From positions 23,696 through 87,695 of the forward strand of contig JANBPK010000942.1 of assembly GCA_027579435.1 (NCBI GenBank): 64,000 nucleotides of DNA. The letters run 5' to 3'. The notes beneath the pieces are model-generated. The model saw nothing but the letters and a program-made list of their open reading frames with translations, had not been told where the DNA came from and did no database searches. This DNA is from Candolleomyces eurysporus. Its lineage: Eukaryota; Basidiomycota; Agaricomycetes; Agaricales; Psathyrellaceae. Positions 34,785 through 45,316 of this stretch are shown here, piece by piece. Positions within the stretch are counted from its first letter, which is position 1. Each line of letters starts with the position of its first letter. Made by a program: the position numbers and the translations under genes.

Positions 34785-37642
34785 ATGGCATCCCCTTTTG
34801 CCATGCTGAGCATGATAGGCAAAGCACGTCGTGCAGCCGCCAAACGTAAGGAAGAGGCTGCTGCATCGGCTGCTGCTTCGTCCAAGTTATCTCTACCCTT
34901 AACATCCCCATCCGTTTCCAATTTGACGAAGACAACGACGGTAACGTCAACCACGACTGCCTCTCAAGCTGGGACTGCGCCCCCGGCAAGCTCTGCGAGC
35001 TCGACCTTCGGCAGTGCCACACCATCCACAGACGATCTCCTATACTCCGACACCGCCTCCATCATCAGCACCAACGACGATCTCGGGTCCGATCCCAAGT
35101 CGAAGAAGAAAGAGAAAGAGCTGAAAGATAAGGAGAAGAAAAAGAGGAGATTGACTTCTTCCTCCCTTCTCAGCCTCGCTCGAAGGCCTACACTCCTCGG
35201 CGGATCTAGTGAAAAGAAGGGTGCCAACGGCAATGGCCACAGTGGCCTATCGTCGTCCGTCATCCTGGGCTCTGATGTCGCTACCACCGACGAGCCTGCA
35301 GAAATCGATACCGGCGCCATTACAGCAGAACCTGAAGAGCATATCACGAACGAACTGAAGCCCCGTGTATCCAGCGACGGTTTCTCCGTCGTTCACCTAC
35401 AGGAAGAGCCCGAGACGTCTCCAAAGTCGAATTCGGGTGGCGATCATGAAGCAGATTGGACTGAAGTTGCCGCCCCACCACCTCCTTCTCCGCCCCTCCC
35501 TCCTCCTTCGCCCCCAGTCCCAGCTCCCTCCGCGCGGGCCCTTCCACCACGTTCGGTTGGCATCGTCGATGAGCACGCAGCTCCAGTCATCGTCTCTGTC
35601 GCGGAGGAGGTCCTACCTGAGCCGGAAGCCCAAGTTCAGCCAGAGCCGCAGGTGCCCTCTCCGTCGCTGTCAGAGTTGCTCGAAACGGAAAGGAAGAAGG
35701 CCGAGGCAGAATCAGAAGCGCGAAAGGCTGCTGAAGCCGAGTCTAAGCGCCTCCAAGATGCTCTTCACGCCCTCACCTTGGAGAAGGTCAAACTCTCCGA
35801 AGAAGCTCAAACCAAGGCGACCGAGAACGATCATGCGTTGAAGGAGTTGAAGGNCAAGTGGGACGAGGAGCGGGTTAGAGTAGCCAAGGAGCGAGATGCA
35901 GAACGGGCCCAAGTGAACGCCGAACTAGAGAAGGAACGGGCCCGAGTGAACGCAGAGAAGGAAGCGGAGCGAGCTCGAGTGGCAAAGGATAGAGAAACCG
36001 AACGCGCCCAGTTGAAGAGAGACTGGGAAGAGGAGCGAAGTCGAGTAACTCGGGAACGGGAAGAGGAACGGGAGTCTTGGACCAAGCAAAGAGAGCTGCT
36101 GGGAGAACGACTCGTGAACGTGGAAGCAGGGTTGGAGAACGAAGAGAAGACGAGGACGCGGTTGGAGAAGGAGGTGGCGGTTCTCAAGCGCGAGAAGGAC
36201 GACATCAATCGGACTGTGCCCCCACTTCAGCAACTTGTCACTACATTGAGGCAGGACGTTACGAAGAAGAGGGAGCTGTTGACCACAAAGGAGAAGAACG
36301 AGGCCGCCTTGGAAAAGCAACTGTCTGTTCTGAAGCGGGAGAAGGCCGAAATAAGCCAATCCGTGACCCCACTTCAGCAACTCGCGACGACTTTGAAGGA
36401 GGAGGTTACTAAGAATAAGGAGTTGGCGAAGAAGAGGCAGAAAGATGTGGCATCGTTGGAGGAGGAACTTCGTCGTCTAGGAGAGCAGAGAGAGGCCACT
36501 CTAGCCCTGAAGGACGCTCATATCAACTCTCTGGAAGGGGCACTTCGGGATGCTAAGGAAGACCTCACCAAATCTCGAGCTTCGGTGGACGAGCGTGCCA
36601 CTCAGGCTAGATCCATCATTTCTCACCTGAAGCAGAAATTGGCCCAGTGCTACCAGCTAGAGAACGAACGCAGCGACCGCGTCGTCTCAGACCAGATGAA
36701 GAGACAAGCGAGTGACATCCGATTCGGCGGAGGAGCAGAGGATCGCAAGGACTACGTCGAACCTGTCGACGCAGCCATCAACGTGCTGTACACCCTCAAT
36801 TCCGAGATCTTCCAAGCTGCGGCGTCGTTTGCGGACAGCGTGGAGATGGAGACAAGGGCCGAGGTTCAGCTTGAGGAGTTGGAGCTATTGGTTGCGAAGC
36901 TGGCGCCAGTTCTAAGCAGGGATTTGATCACATCGTTGAGGTCGGCCTATACGGAGCCCACAGACGTTCCTAACCCCCTGCTCCTGCAAGTCGCTTTCCA
37001 GGCTTGCGTTGCGTATTGTTGCAATCGCTTCATCACGTCATGGTATCCTCTCCACTGGGATTACGGAAACTTCTTGCAAATCCTCCATAGCCGTATTTTG
37101 GAGACAGGTAAGTCTCACCTCGCGTTATTCCAATTCCAAACGCTGACGTTCCATCAGGGAAAACGCAGTTGGCGGAGAACTGGCGATCTACAACTAAAGC
37201 ACTGTTACGACTGACATCCGAGAGCCACCCTCAATTCACTGCGTACCTTCGCCAGCAACTTGTCGACATTCTCGCGGTCTGCGGTCGCTCCATGTCGGAC
37301 CCTGCTACCCAAGCACTGGCTAGCCGGTTCGAGGACAAATTCTCTGTCATCGGAAGGTTAGCCATCAGAATGCACATCCTCTTGAACGACACACCTTCGA
37401 ATTTGGAGACCTTCGTCGCCCAACCTGGCTCGTCGTTTAAGGCACGGATGATGGAGGATACGTATGCGGACGACGATGGCGACAGCAGCGATTCATCGGA
37501 CCTCTTCCATGCAGGTCTGAGGCAGGTGATATGTACGTCGGATATTGGTCTCCAACGTCTGGCCTCCAAGGGAGGCGAGCGAAATACGGTGGTCGTCAAG
37601 CCCAAGGTGGTGTTAGCCACGATTTTGGGTCAGGAGTGGTAG
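34785..37642 (+). CDS. Large coiled-coil protein with helical C-terminal domain
   Basis: Two exons, 34785-37107 and 37158-37642, joined in phase across GTAAGT...CATCAG (ILET to GKTQLAENW), giving about 935 residues. The N-terminus (MASPFAMLSMIGKARRAAAK) is basic, then Ser/Thr-rich; a Pro-rich segment lies at about 230-260. From about residue 300 to 640 there is an uninterrupted charged heptad-like coiled coil with repeats of the type RARVxxEKExE. The C-terminal 280 residues are helical and not coiled (VDAAINVLYTLNSEIFQAAA; QLAENWRSTTKALL). This last part is similar in order and content to the end of the minus-strand gene at 39500, so the two are probably distant paralogues. An N at 35854 lies inside the coiled coil without breaking the frame. 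Function unknown; cytoskeletal or scaffold-like roles are only a guess. Confidence 0.8.
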
Positions 37643-38419
37643 ACAGACTATCGAGTAGCAGATTACATCTTTGACTTTCTGTATTTTAGCAAATGCTTTA
37701 TCTTACCGTGTCCACCAGGAGGCTGCTCAAGCAGAACGAGTAGAAACTATGAGCCGACAAAGATGCGGACGCTCAGGTAATCGATGAGTGCAAATGAAGC
37801 GCGACGAAACGAACATTAACCTTGGATGTAGTGCAAACTTGGTGCAAGTCATTGGTCGAGGTGCTGGTTCGGACAGAAAATGAACTTCCGATTGGCTTCG
37901 GGATTATCGGCCGACTCTCATCACTCCCATCAATCCCGGCGTCTCAGCGCAAATGTGCAAAATTGGCTGCCGATCCATTCCTCCTTTCAACGTCCACCGT
38001 TGCTTCAAGTCCGTCGGGGACGCTTCAAATTCCTCAGGTATGGTCTCTATTCAATGAAAGCCTCACTCTGACATCTTTCACTTACTAGCTAAGACGCCGC
38101 TCATGTATTCTTTTCGTATTGCCGAATCTCTGGGGTTTGCCAAGAGCTTCAAGAAGCTCGGGTGCCGAGTGTCGCACATGATGCACACTCGTTCTCACTG
38201 CGCCGCCAGGAAGAAGCTCACTCTTGTCACTCGTTTCACCTGCACTGGACTTGGCGAATACAGTAACTACTAGCCGATTCCAGTAGGTCTTGGGTTGCCA
38301 AGAAGCTCGGGTACCGAGGCGCACATGATGCTCCACTCGTCTACCCAGTGGAAGGGTCGCTCTGTCTGATAAGATTTTGTTCTGTGAAATCATATCAGAT
38401 AATTCTCTTGAGCCCCACC
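37643..38419. other. Intergenic with a short direct repeat
   Basis: No gene supported. It contains the imperfect direct repeat listed at 38134-38340 just upstream of the acetyltransferase gene. Confidence 0.5.
38134..38340. repeat. Imperfect direct repeat, about 50-60 bp units
   Basis: 38134-38192 and 38292-38340 share GCCAAGA...AAGAAGCTCGGGT.CCGAG, then GCGCACATGATGC or a close variant, and ACTCGT. The left copy has small insertions. The spacing is about 150 bp; a local duplication. Confidence 0.7.
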
Positions 38420-39091
38420 ATGACTGCTAGCAAACCACCGGCGCTCTCTCCTACCCCGGAAGGCCTCGTCCTCTACTCTGCGGACTTTCGGGTAAAGCTC
38501 GCTCTTCCAACAGCTCAGGATGACGAACCCATAGCTGCTCTACGCTCGGACCCGAGCGTTCGAAAACACATGCCGTTCCTCCCCGTCTTGACCAAGGAAG
38601 ACGTAGCTTTGCAGAGGGAGCAACGAGCTCAGGATCCTTCAATACTCGACGTGGCTGTCTTCGTCCGAGACGATGACAACCTTCCAGAGGACGACGAAGT
38701 TGGAGAAATCAACTACCAGTTTGCTGGCGTATCGGGCGTATTCGGTATGAGCGAAGAACACCTCGCGTGCGAAGCTGGCATTATCATCGCCCCTGCGTTC
38801 CAGGGCAAGGGCCTCACCACTCCGATTTTCTATACCCTCTTCAAGTACCTATTCGAAAACAAGGGAATCCACCGCGTACTATTCGAAACCAGTGCGGCAA
38901 ACGGGGCCATGATTGGCTGGCTGGAGAAGGTTGCAAGGGCGAGGTTAGAGGGAGAGAGGCGTCAGGCGTGGAGGTCGGCGGACGAGGGGTGGGTCGATGT
39001 GAAGAGTTTTGCGATTTTGGAAGTGGAGTGGAAAGGCAGGGTGAAGGCTGCTCTCGAGAAGAAGATGGGGGTCAAGCCGATAACGTGGTAA
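38420..39091 (+). CDS. GNAT-family N-acetyltransferase
   Basis: An intronless frame of 223 residues. I choose the ATG at 38420 (MTASKPPALSPTPEGLVLYS, good CCACC context) over an in-frame ATG 72 bp upstream. The acetyl-CoA pyrophosphate-binding loop is visible as IIIAPAFQGKGLTTPIFYTL (Q-x-x-G-x-G/A type), preceded by the beta-4 strand region EINYQFAGVSG and followed by HRVLFETSAANGAMIGWLEK, the usual beta-5/alpha-4 of RimJ/RimL-like GNATs. It would transfer acetyl from acetyl-CoA to an amine; the substrate is unknown. It lies between the two coiled-coil genes. Confidence 0.85.
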   Translation: MTASKPPALSPTPEGLVLYSADFRVKLALPTAQDDEPIAALRSDPSVRKHMPFLPVLTKEDVALQREQRAQDPSILDVAVFVRDDDNLPEDDEVGEINYQFAGVSGVFGMSEEHLACEAGIIIAPAFQGKGLTTPIFYTLFKYLFENKGIHRVLFETSAANGAMIGWLEKVARARLEGERRQAWRSADEGWVDVKSFAILEVEWKGRVKAALEKKMGVKPITW

Positions 39092-39499
39092 CTAGGTGTG
39101 CATGTCGGTTGGAGACAGTGACAAGCCCAAAACCTTGCTGTTATGGCAACTTTTCTACGCCTCGTTAATGATTATGTTAATTCCTAATTACAGAGCTCTC
39201 TTTCACGACCTGAGATCCTGAAATCTCTCCATAAAATGCCTCCTTGTCGTATAGCGTTCATATTTAAGCTTCTGTATATGTAAAAGTACAATATTGGGGG
39301 ACTCAAGCATATCCCTGAGTGTTACTGAGGCAGTTCGTAAGGCAGTTCGTAGGGCAGAATATACATCCCAAAGACCTATATAAACTAATAGAGAGACGCT
39401 AACCAATTCCTCATATGGACAACATAGTAAGACATAAGTATACTCTGCCACATCCCTGGACACTATAAGCGAGATAAATATCCAGAATCTCGGAACAAA
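39092..39499. other. Convergent 3' flanks
   Basis: AT-rich spacer between the stops of the acetyltransferase and the convergent coiled-coil gene. GGCAGTTCGTA occurs twice in tandem at about 39330-39353. No gene is seen. Confidence 0.5.
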
Positions 39500-41922
39500 C
39501 TAACATATAGGCGCCAACAAATCGGAGAACGACCTCTCTCTTAGAACCTGGGGCAATGCAAGCAACCTCTCCCTCCCAAACCCTTCCAAAGACACCTCCT
39601 TCAGTCCCAACCCACAGGTTGCAACAACAATCTCTCGCTTAGGCCTCGCCGTCGACGTTCTGCCCAACGTGGAAGAATCTGTGGCTCCGTCTGCTGAAAC
39701 CCTGGGGCCTTTGGAGGGTGCTCCACCAGCTGAAACGTCCTTCATGCACCTGAAATCAAACCTCGCTCCCGGGGTGACCGTAACAGCCTCCAGCTCCTTG
39801 CTGACGACCGATTCGCCCAGGACCTCGCGTACCGATCGAACCGCGCTCAGCAGAGGTTGCAGTTCTTGGGCGAGGGTGGTCAAAGGCCGGGTATACGTTA
39901 GCCCCAAATAGGAGAGTATACTGAAGAGACTTGAGATTAATGCTTGCGTCCAAGCCGACGAGGAGAACTTGATCTGGGATCTGGTTACACTGCGCCACTT
40001 GGTTGCGACAGCTGGGTCCTCTGCGCAGACGAGAAGCCAGGGTGAGTTTCATTCATATCCGGGGAGCGAGGAACCAGACGTACCGACTATTTTCAGCTTT
40101 CTATAGATCGCAGCGAGAGGGCTCGAGCCGTCCGAGCTGGGAGGCGATGATGACGGAGGAGGAGAGAGTGTCGGCCCTTCGGTATGTCCGGCAGCGCCAG
40201 ATCCGTTCCAGCCCAGCTCCCATGAGTGCACATGGTACGCACTCCAGGTGGTCAACCCAATCTGAAGCAGCGTCTTCAAACACGAGTTGCTGTCTTTTGT
40301 CGAACCGGCAGTAGAGGAGGATTCGGGTGTGGGGACGAAGCTCAATAGCGACGTCAGCTCCTCCCCGCCCAAAAGCCAAATCGCTTCTTGGGTTTGGGTC
40401 GAATGGGGCGGCGTCGAAGCCAGGGATGCTGCTGTATCGATCGAGTCTCCCAACGCGAGTGATGCCAAATCCTTGACGAGAGCCGAAGCGGTCTCGACGA
40501 TCTGAGTGTTCAACTTCTGCACGAGTTTCATCGCCTCGTCCACCGATACCTTATCCTCCGCGCCCGAGTTATGGATTGCCACCGCCGGCGAGATGGGAAC
40601 AGGGAGGCCGAGCGAATTCCGTGGCGAAGACGACGGGGGAACCTGGAGGTGGATATTTTGTATCTCCCTTGACCTCCGTGCTGCCGACTGGGACTCTCTT
40701 CTCGACAGAGCCAAGCTGTCTTTCAGCCCGTTAAGTTTGGCGTGGAGCTTCTTGTTGTCTGCAGCCAGATTCCGAACCTCTTCCCTGCTCTTCCGGAGGT
40801 CGTCGTTGACATCCTTCAGTTGAGTCTGGTGCATTTTACGGAGGTACTTGTTCTCGGATGACCATGCGGAGTAGGAAGTTTGGAAACGTTCTTCCGTCGC
40901 GACAATCTGTTTTCGTAGGGAGGATATGCGGGAGGGGATGGTGGTGTATCGGGTCAGGAGTGAGCCCGCAGACGACGCTGGAGACCGAGAGGTGGGAGTA
41001 GTGGGACGGTGGGGAGTAAGGTGCTGGTGATTCTGCTCGGACGACTTCGACGACACCGGAGCATCTTCACAACTCGAAACACCCGAGCCAGTACTCGACC
41101 GTCGAGTCCTCCTGGACTCCTCGGCCGAGGGGACTGTTAAGGATTGCCCACCCGTTATACCCAGAAGCTCCTTTTGCGCTTCCTCCAAAACATCCATCGC
41201 GTCCGAGCACTCCTTCTTCTTGATGTCCAACTCCTTTCTAACGGCCCTCATCTCCAAGTCCATGCCCTCCTTCATCCTCGTAAACTCCTTCTCCCAGTGT
41301 TCTCTCTCCCTCACTCGTAGCTCCTCCATTTGCCACCTCTCGGACTCGCGTTCTTGTAAAACAAACTCGAGCTCCTCCGTTCGATGCTGAAGCGTCGCCT
41401 CGGTTTCGAACAATTGCATCCTCAAGTTCCGGATCTCCTTGTTAAAGAATTGTTTATCTTGCTCGTGAATTTGTTTGACGTATTCGAGCTCCATCACAAG
41501 GCGAGCACCGTTGTCAAGATACGGGTACTGAAACTCGGGGGTGTCACCCGAGGTAGAGGTTGCGTCCGAGACGGTGGTGGCGACGGGGTACGGTCTGTCT
41601 GACGATCCACTGAAGAAGCAAGAGGACGAGGAGGAGGACGAGGAGGCATGGTCGTCGTCGCTGAGGCTCTCGTCGACTTCCTCCTCGGGAACGGGCTGCA
41701 TGTCGAACTTGCGTTTGGCGGCCTTGCGCCCCTTGCTGGGGGGCGGTAGCGACAGGTGCCTCTACGAACGCAACACACGAGTGAGAACCAACGTATGGAC
41801 GCCAGGCTGGATACACGCACCTTGCGAACACGAAGCGAGGACTTGCGACTCGAAACCTTTGGCCCATGGTCCATATCGTTTGGAACGGGCTCGTGCTGTA
41901 GAGGAAGCTCAGGGACAATCAT
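39500..41922 (-). CDS. Coiled-coil protein, distant paralogue of the 34785 gene
   Basis: Three exons. Exon 1 starts at the ATG at 41922 (MIVPELPLQHEPVPNDMDHG) and joins RHLSLPPPSKGRKAAKRKFD across an intron at about 41761-41820. The long middle exon (to about 40097) has an acidic/Ser-rich N-terminus, a coiled coil (EELEFVLQERESERWQMEEL region), a Ser/Thr-rich linker, a second coiled coil (NKYLRKMHQTQLKDVNDDLR) and a helical C-terminal region (VDEAMKLVQKLNTQIVETAS). Exon 3 begins EDPAVATKWRSVTRSQIKF and ends at 39500. Order and spacing of the C-terminal elements match those of the plus-strand gene at 34785, including an intron just before the K/N-WRS-T motif. An in-frame ATG further upstream is possible, since the frame stays open beyond 41922. 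Function unknown. Confidence 0.75.
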
Positions 41923-42868
41923 AGTCTCCACGGTCGAGGTAGGATGGTAGCAGAGATCTCTGAAGGCGGAGGGTCCCAATACCCCGCCCCTAAGTACTCT
42001 ACCTACAGCGCTAAACCAATTCATTTCAGCTCCACATGTCGTCATGAAAGGCAAGGACAAACCCTCTAAGCTATACTGCCCAGTGCAATGCAGGTGAGTC
42101 GGATCCACTGTCTTGCGTAACTTGCGTCGTTGAAGGAGGATGGATAGGAGGGACACAGGTCACTCAAATGAAATTGGTGACGAATAGCCCGCTGCGCCTT
42201 GCTATCCTATCGGCATCAATGCACGAGAAGGGAGTCAAGGATATATTCAGAAGAATGGTGATGGTGGGATGAATGATCGAAGTCGGAAGGTAACGGTGAG
42301 TGTCAAATTTAGGAAGGCGCACCCAATTAGTTAACGCAATGGTAACGTGTTTTCTGAGCTTTGCGCAGAATTCTTGTGAGAATCCCTGGGCAGCAGCACC
42401 GCCCCACCTTCATTCATCTGTGCCACGCCCGATGACATATTTGTTCGCTGCTTCGGGTCATGGGCGCCTGTCGGTGTTACCCCTAGGGTTCTTCGAGTCA
42501 GTGTGAGACACGCGAAAAACAGCAGGCCTAGGATAGCGTGAAGGTTTGAGTGCAAACATTCCTATGTGGGCCAGTTCCCATCCTCGCCATGAAGGATGCA
42601 GGCGAAATGAGTCAAATGACGGCCTGGGCTCTTATCATAATCATATCCCCTGCCATCGTACGCAGCAGATATCGATATCGGGTAGCAGTGAGGCATCTCG
42701 ATTCTCCCATCGTCGGACAGAGGCAGCGTGCAAGTCGTGTGGCATTACATGCGAAATACGAATAATCTCTATACAAAACCGATTACAAAGATATCAGCGA
42801 AAACAAATAATAATACAACGAAGAACGAACTGTCGGAATTCTATACAAGATAGCGCGCAGAAGCATCA
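41923..42868. other. Intergenic, no supported gene
   Basis: Promoter side of the minus-strand coiled-coil gene and 3' flank of the AA14-like gene. Only chance-like short frames are present. Confidence 0.45.
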
Positions 42869-44559
42869 TTAACCGCATAGCACAAGCACAATAAGCCCGA
42901 CCACCACGCCCAATCCTAAGGGTTGCGTCCTACTCCTATAGGCATGGCTTGTGTTTCGATCACTCCCATCTTCTGGCTCTGCCTGCGGTGTAATGGAAGG
43001 CGATGGCTCAATGAATGTCCGTGTCGCGGAACCCTCTTCCAGGAATATGTCGGTCTGAGCACCTGCCGATGATCACAGTCCCGATATCAGCACACAGATG
43101 AATTGGAAAGGAGAGGAAAGGAAAGGAAGGACGGGAGATAAGCTTACCATTGGAGAATCCCAGCTTAGAGTTATATGTCGGCGCTCTTGCACTTCCTGAT
43201 CGGTCCCACCCGGAAACAACGATATTATTACCTTCCAACTGATTCCAAAACACCATCTATATGATAACACGTCAGAGGAATGGGTCAGGGAGCGAGGCCA
43301 CGAGGGTGAGGTTGAGGGTTGGTGACTTCACCTGTTTGGGGCCCTTGACACAATGGTTGGTGTCGTCTTCACACCAGACAGGAGGCACAGCAGGCCCTAC
43401 GGCCCTGGAGCCAGTGTGGCCCACTACTTTACAGCGGAAGGGCTCCATGTACATGTTGGGTTCACCGCAGCTGGAGGAAACGTAGGTATGAGCAAAGTGA
43501 GATAATGTAGGTGGAGACTGTCACGAACCCATTGGCAACCTAAAGGTTGATAGGTCATGAATGAGCTAAAGCTTTCTGCGCTTCGGAAGAGACATTACGC
43601 ACCCAGCCCCACTATGAAAATCATCAAGGTTAGAGTTGAACGTCATCGAGAAAGCCATGAGGACGTACTACACAATGACAACCGCCCTCCGGACACGCAG
43701 GCAACTCCGGGACTTGATACTCGGCAACTCGTTTCCATGGAGTGTTATAGAGAACCGTAAAGACGACGAGGTTTTCAGGCGTCACTTGCTTGATATCGGA
43801 GGCGTAGGAAATCGCAAACACTGTGCCTGCTGCCATGGTCTCGTTCTGTGTGTGGACTAAAGGGAGTTGGCGTCAAGAAGAGCGTCGGTTGACACCAAGA
43901 ATGCTTTCGGAACAGACGTACTGTTGGGTTCGCCGATGCAGCCTTCAGCACTCTTCCCTTCGTCAGTATAACCTAACCCGGGATGATCTAGGCCGTCTCC
44001 GAAAATGCCTGTGTTCGCGCCGTCGTACGAGAGAGTGGTGAACGCGCGGTTGACTGCAAGCTCGACAACGAAGGATCGACCGGCATGCCTTTGGGATTAT
44101 AAGGGTCAGTCGCGTTCCTGGGTACTCGGGGGGATTCTACGCACAGCTCGAGAAAATCACCTTCCGCCGGAGGAAACTCATCGCACTGAAGGATTATCAG
44201 TTGGTTGCGGGTAGGGATATGGTATGAGGCAAAAGGCGACCTTGTTAACGTGGTGCATCCACCAGTCCTCTCGACTTAACTGCCTCTTCGTCAGCTCGCT
44301 GTCGGAGTCAAAGAGTCGGATCAGACGTACCTCGAACAGGGGATTGACGATGTCGTTCGTATTCTGGTCCTCCACTCCTGGCGTCGTCCCATTCAAACAA
44401 TACATTCCTATTACCCCTGTCAGCAACCCTTCCACGTCGAGGCCATTTCAGGTCCTCACCTTTGTGCCATGCTGCTACGTGCGCTGAGACAACAGGGATG
44501 AGGAGCGCGAGTGCGAGGATCTTCCCCAGCGAACGTCGGAGGCACCGGGACTGGGGCAT
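42869..44559 (-). CDS. Secreted AA14-type lytic polysaccharide monooxygenase (putative)
   Basis: The start ATG at 44559 gives a signal peptide ([16 protein letters not shown]) with predicted cleavage just before HVAAWHKG, so the mature protein would begin with histidine, as copper histidine-brace enzymes require. After an intron come [81 protein letters not shown] (second copper histidine), [36 protein letters not shown] and [14 protein letters not shown]. This order matches, from memory of the family, AA14 enzymes of wood-decay basidiomycetes, which oxidise xylan-coated cellulose. A Ser/Pro-rich linker and a hydrophobic end ([16 protein letters not shown], stop at 42869-42871) suggest a GPI-anchor signal or membrane tail. 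At least seven introns. The family assignment rests on motif recall and should be confirmed by a profile search. Confidence 0.7.
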
Positions 44560-45316
44560 CGGGGAAAGGTAAGGAAGAGAATGCCTGAGAGCCCCCCGTC
44601 CAACAATCGCCCCGAGTCCTTATGGGTCTTCTATGATAGATTTTTGTCCAACCGGCAGCTACGATTCGACACGCGCAGATAATGAGGTCTGGCTAGGCGT
44701 GATGGTTGTTGGCATGAGTGACGGCTGGCACGAGTAAGGTGGTCTATCGGGTTCCTGCCCGCTAGTCGTCGAAAATAAATAAGTAGTTTGCGGTAGCCTG
44801 ATTGTCGACGTTGGGGTTGCGAGGAAACCTGCTATCGGCACCGAGCGGATGAAGTACAATACTCGGTGTCATTACAAAGTGCGTCATCATTTACTTCTAG
44901 CTCTAACAGGGACAATGGTCGCCGTAGATGAGCTTTGGAGACGCGAATCCTACGCAGACTCGTCATCAGGCATGGTAGGCCACTACAAGAAAGGTCGACA
45001 TAGCAGTCAGTCTAGGAAGAAATCTCGGGATGTGGCCCGTCGGACATCCCGGGCGGCGAGCCGGGACACCGACGCGTCGTGCTCGCCGTCTCTCACCACC
45101 ACCACAGACTCGCCGACGACTCGACGACGACGACCTTGGGCGCTCGTTCCCCTCACGCTCCAGGAAGTTGGGCTTCACGACGAACTCCTCGCGCCCGATC
45201 TCGGAGATGATTGCCCATGGCGCCCATTGCTGGCATTGCCCACATCCGGTGTTATATAAAAAGGGGGCAAGGTGGCAACCTTGCCCTGTACAGCCTGCTC
45301 TCAAATTTCCAAATCA
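44560..45316. other. Divergent promoter region
   Basis: 757 bp between the AA14-like gene (minus) and Hsp70-like copy 2 (plus). It holds the TATA element listed at 45253. No gene is supported. Confidence 0.5.
45253..45261 (+). promoter_or_regulatory. TATA box of Hsp70-like copy 2
   Basis: TATATAAAA, 64 bp before the ATG at 45317, a usual distance for a fungal core promoter with a short leader. It is the best TATA element in the window. Confidence 0.6.

Noticed and set aside
35365..35841. Arg/Ser-rich frames inside the coiled-coil gene
   Set aside because: Shadow frames of a high-GC coding region with low-complexity composition.
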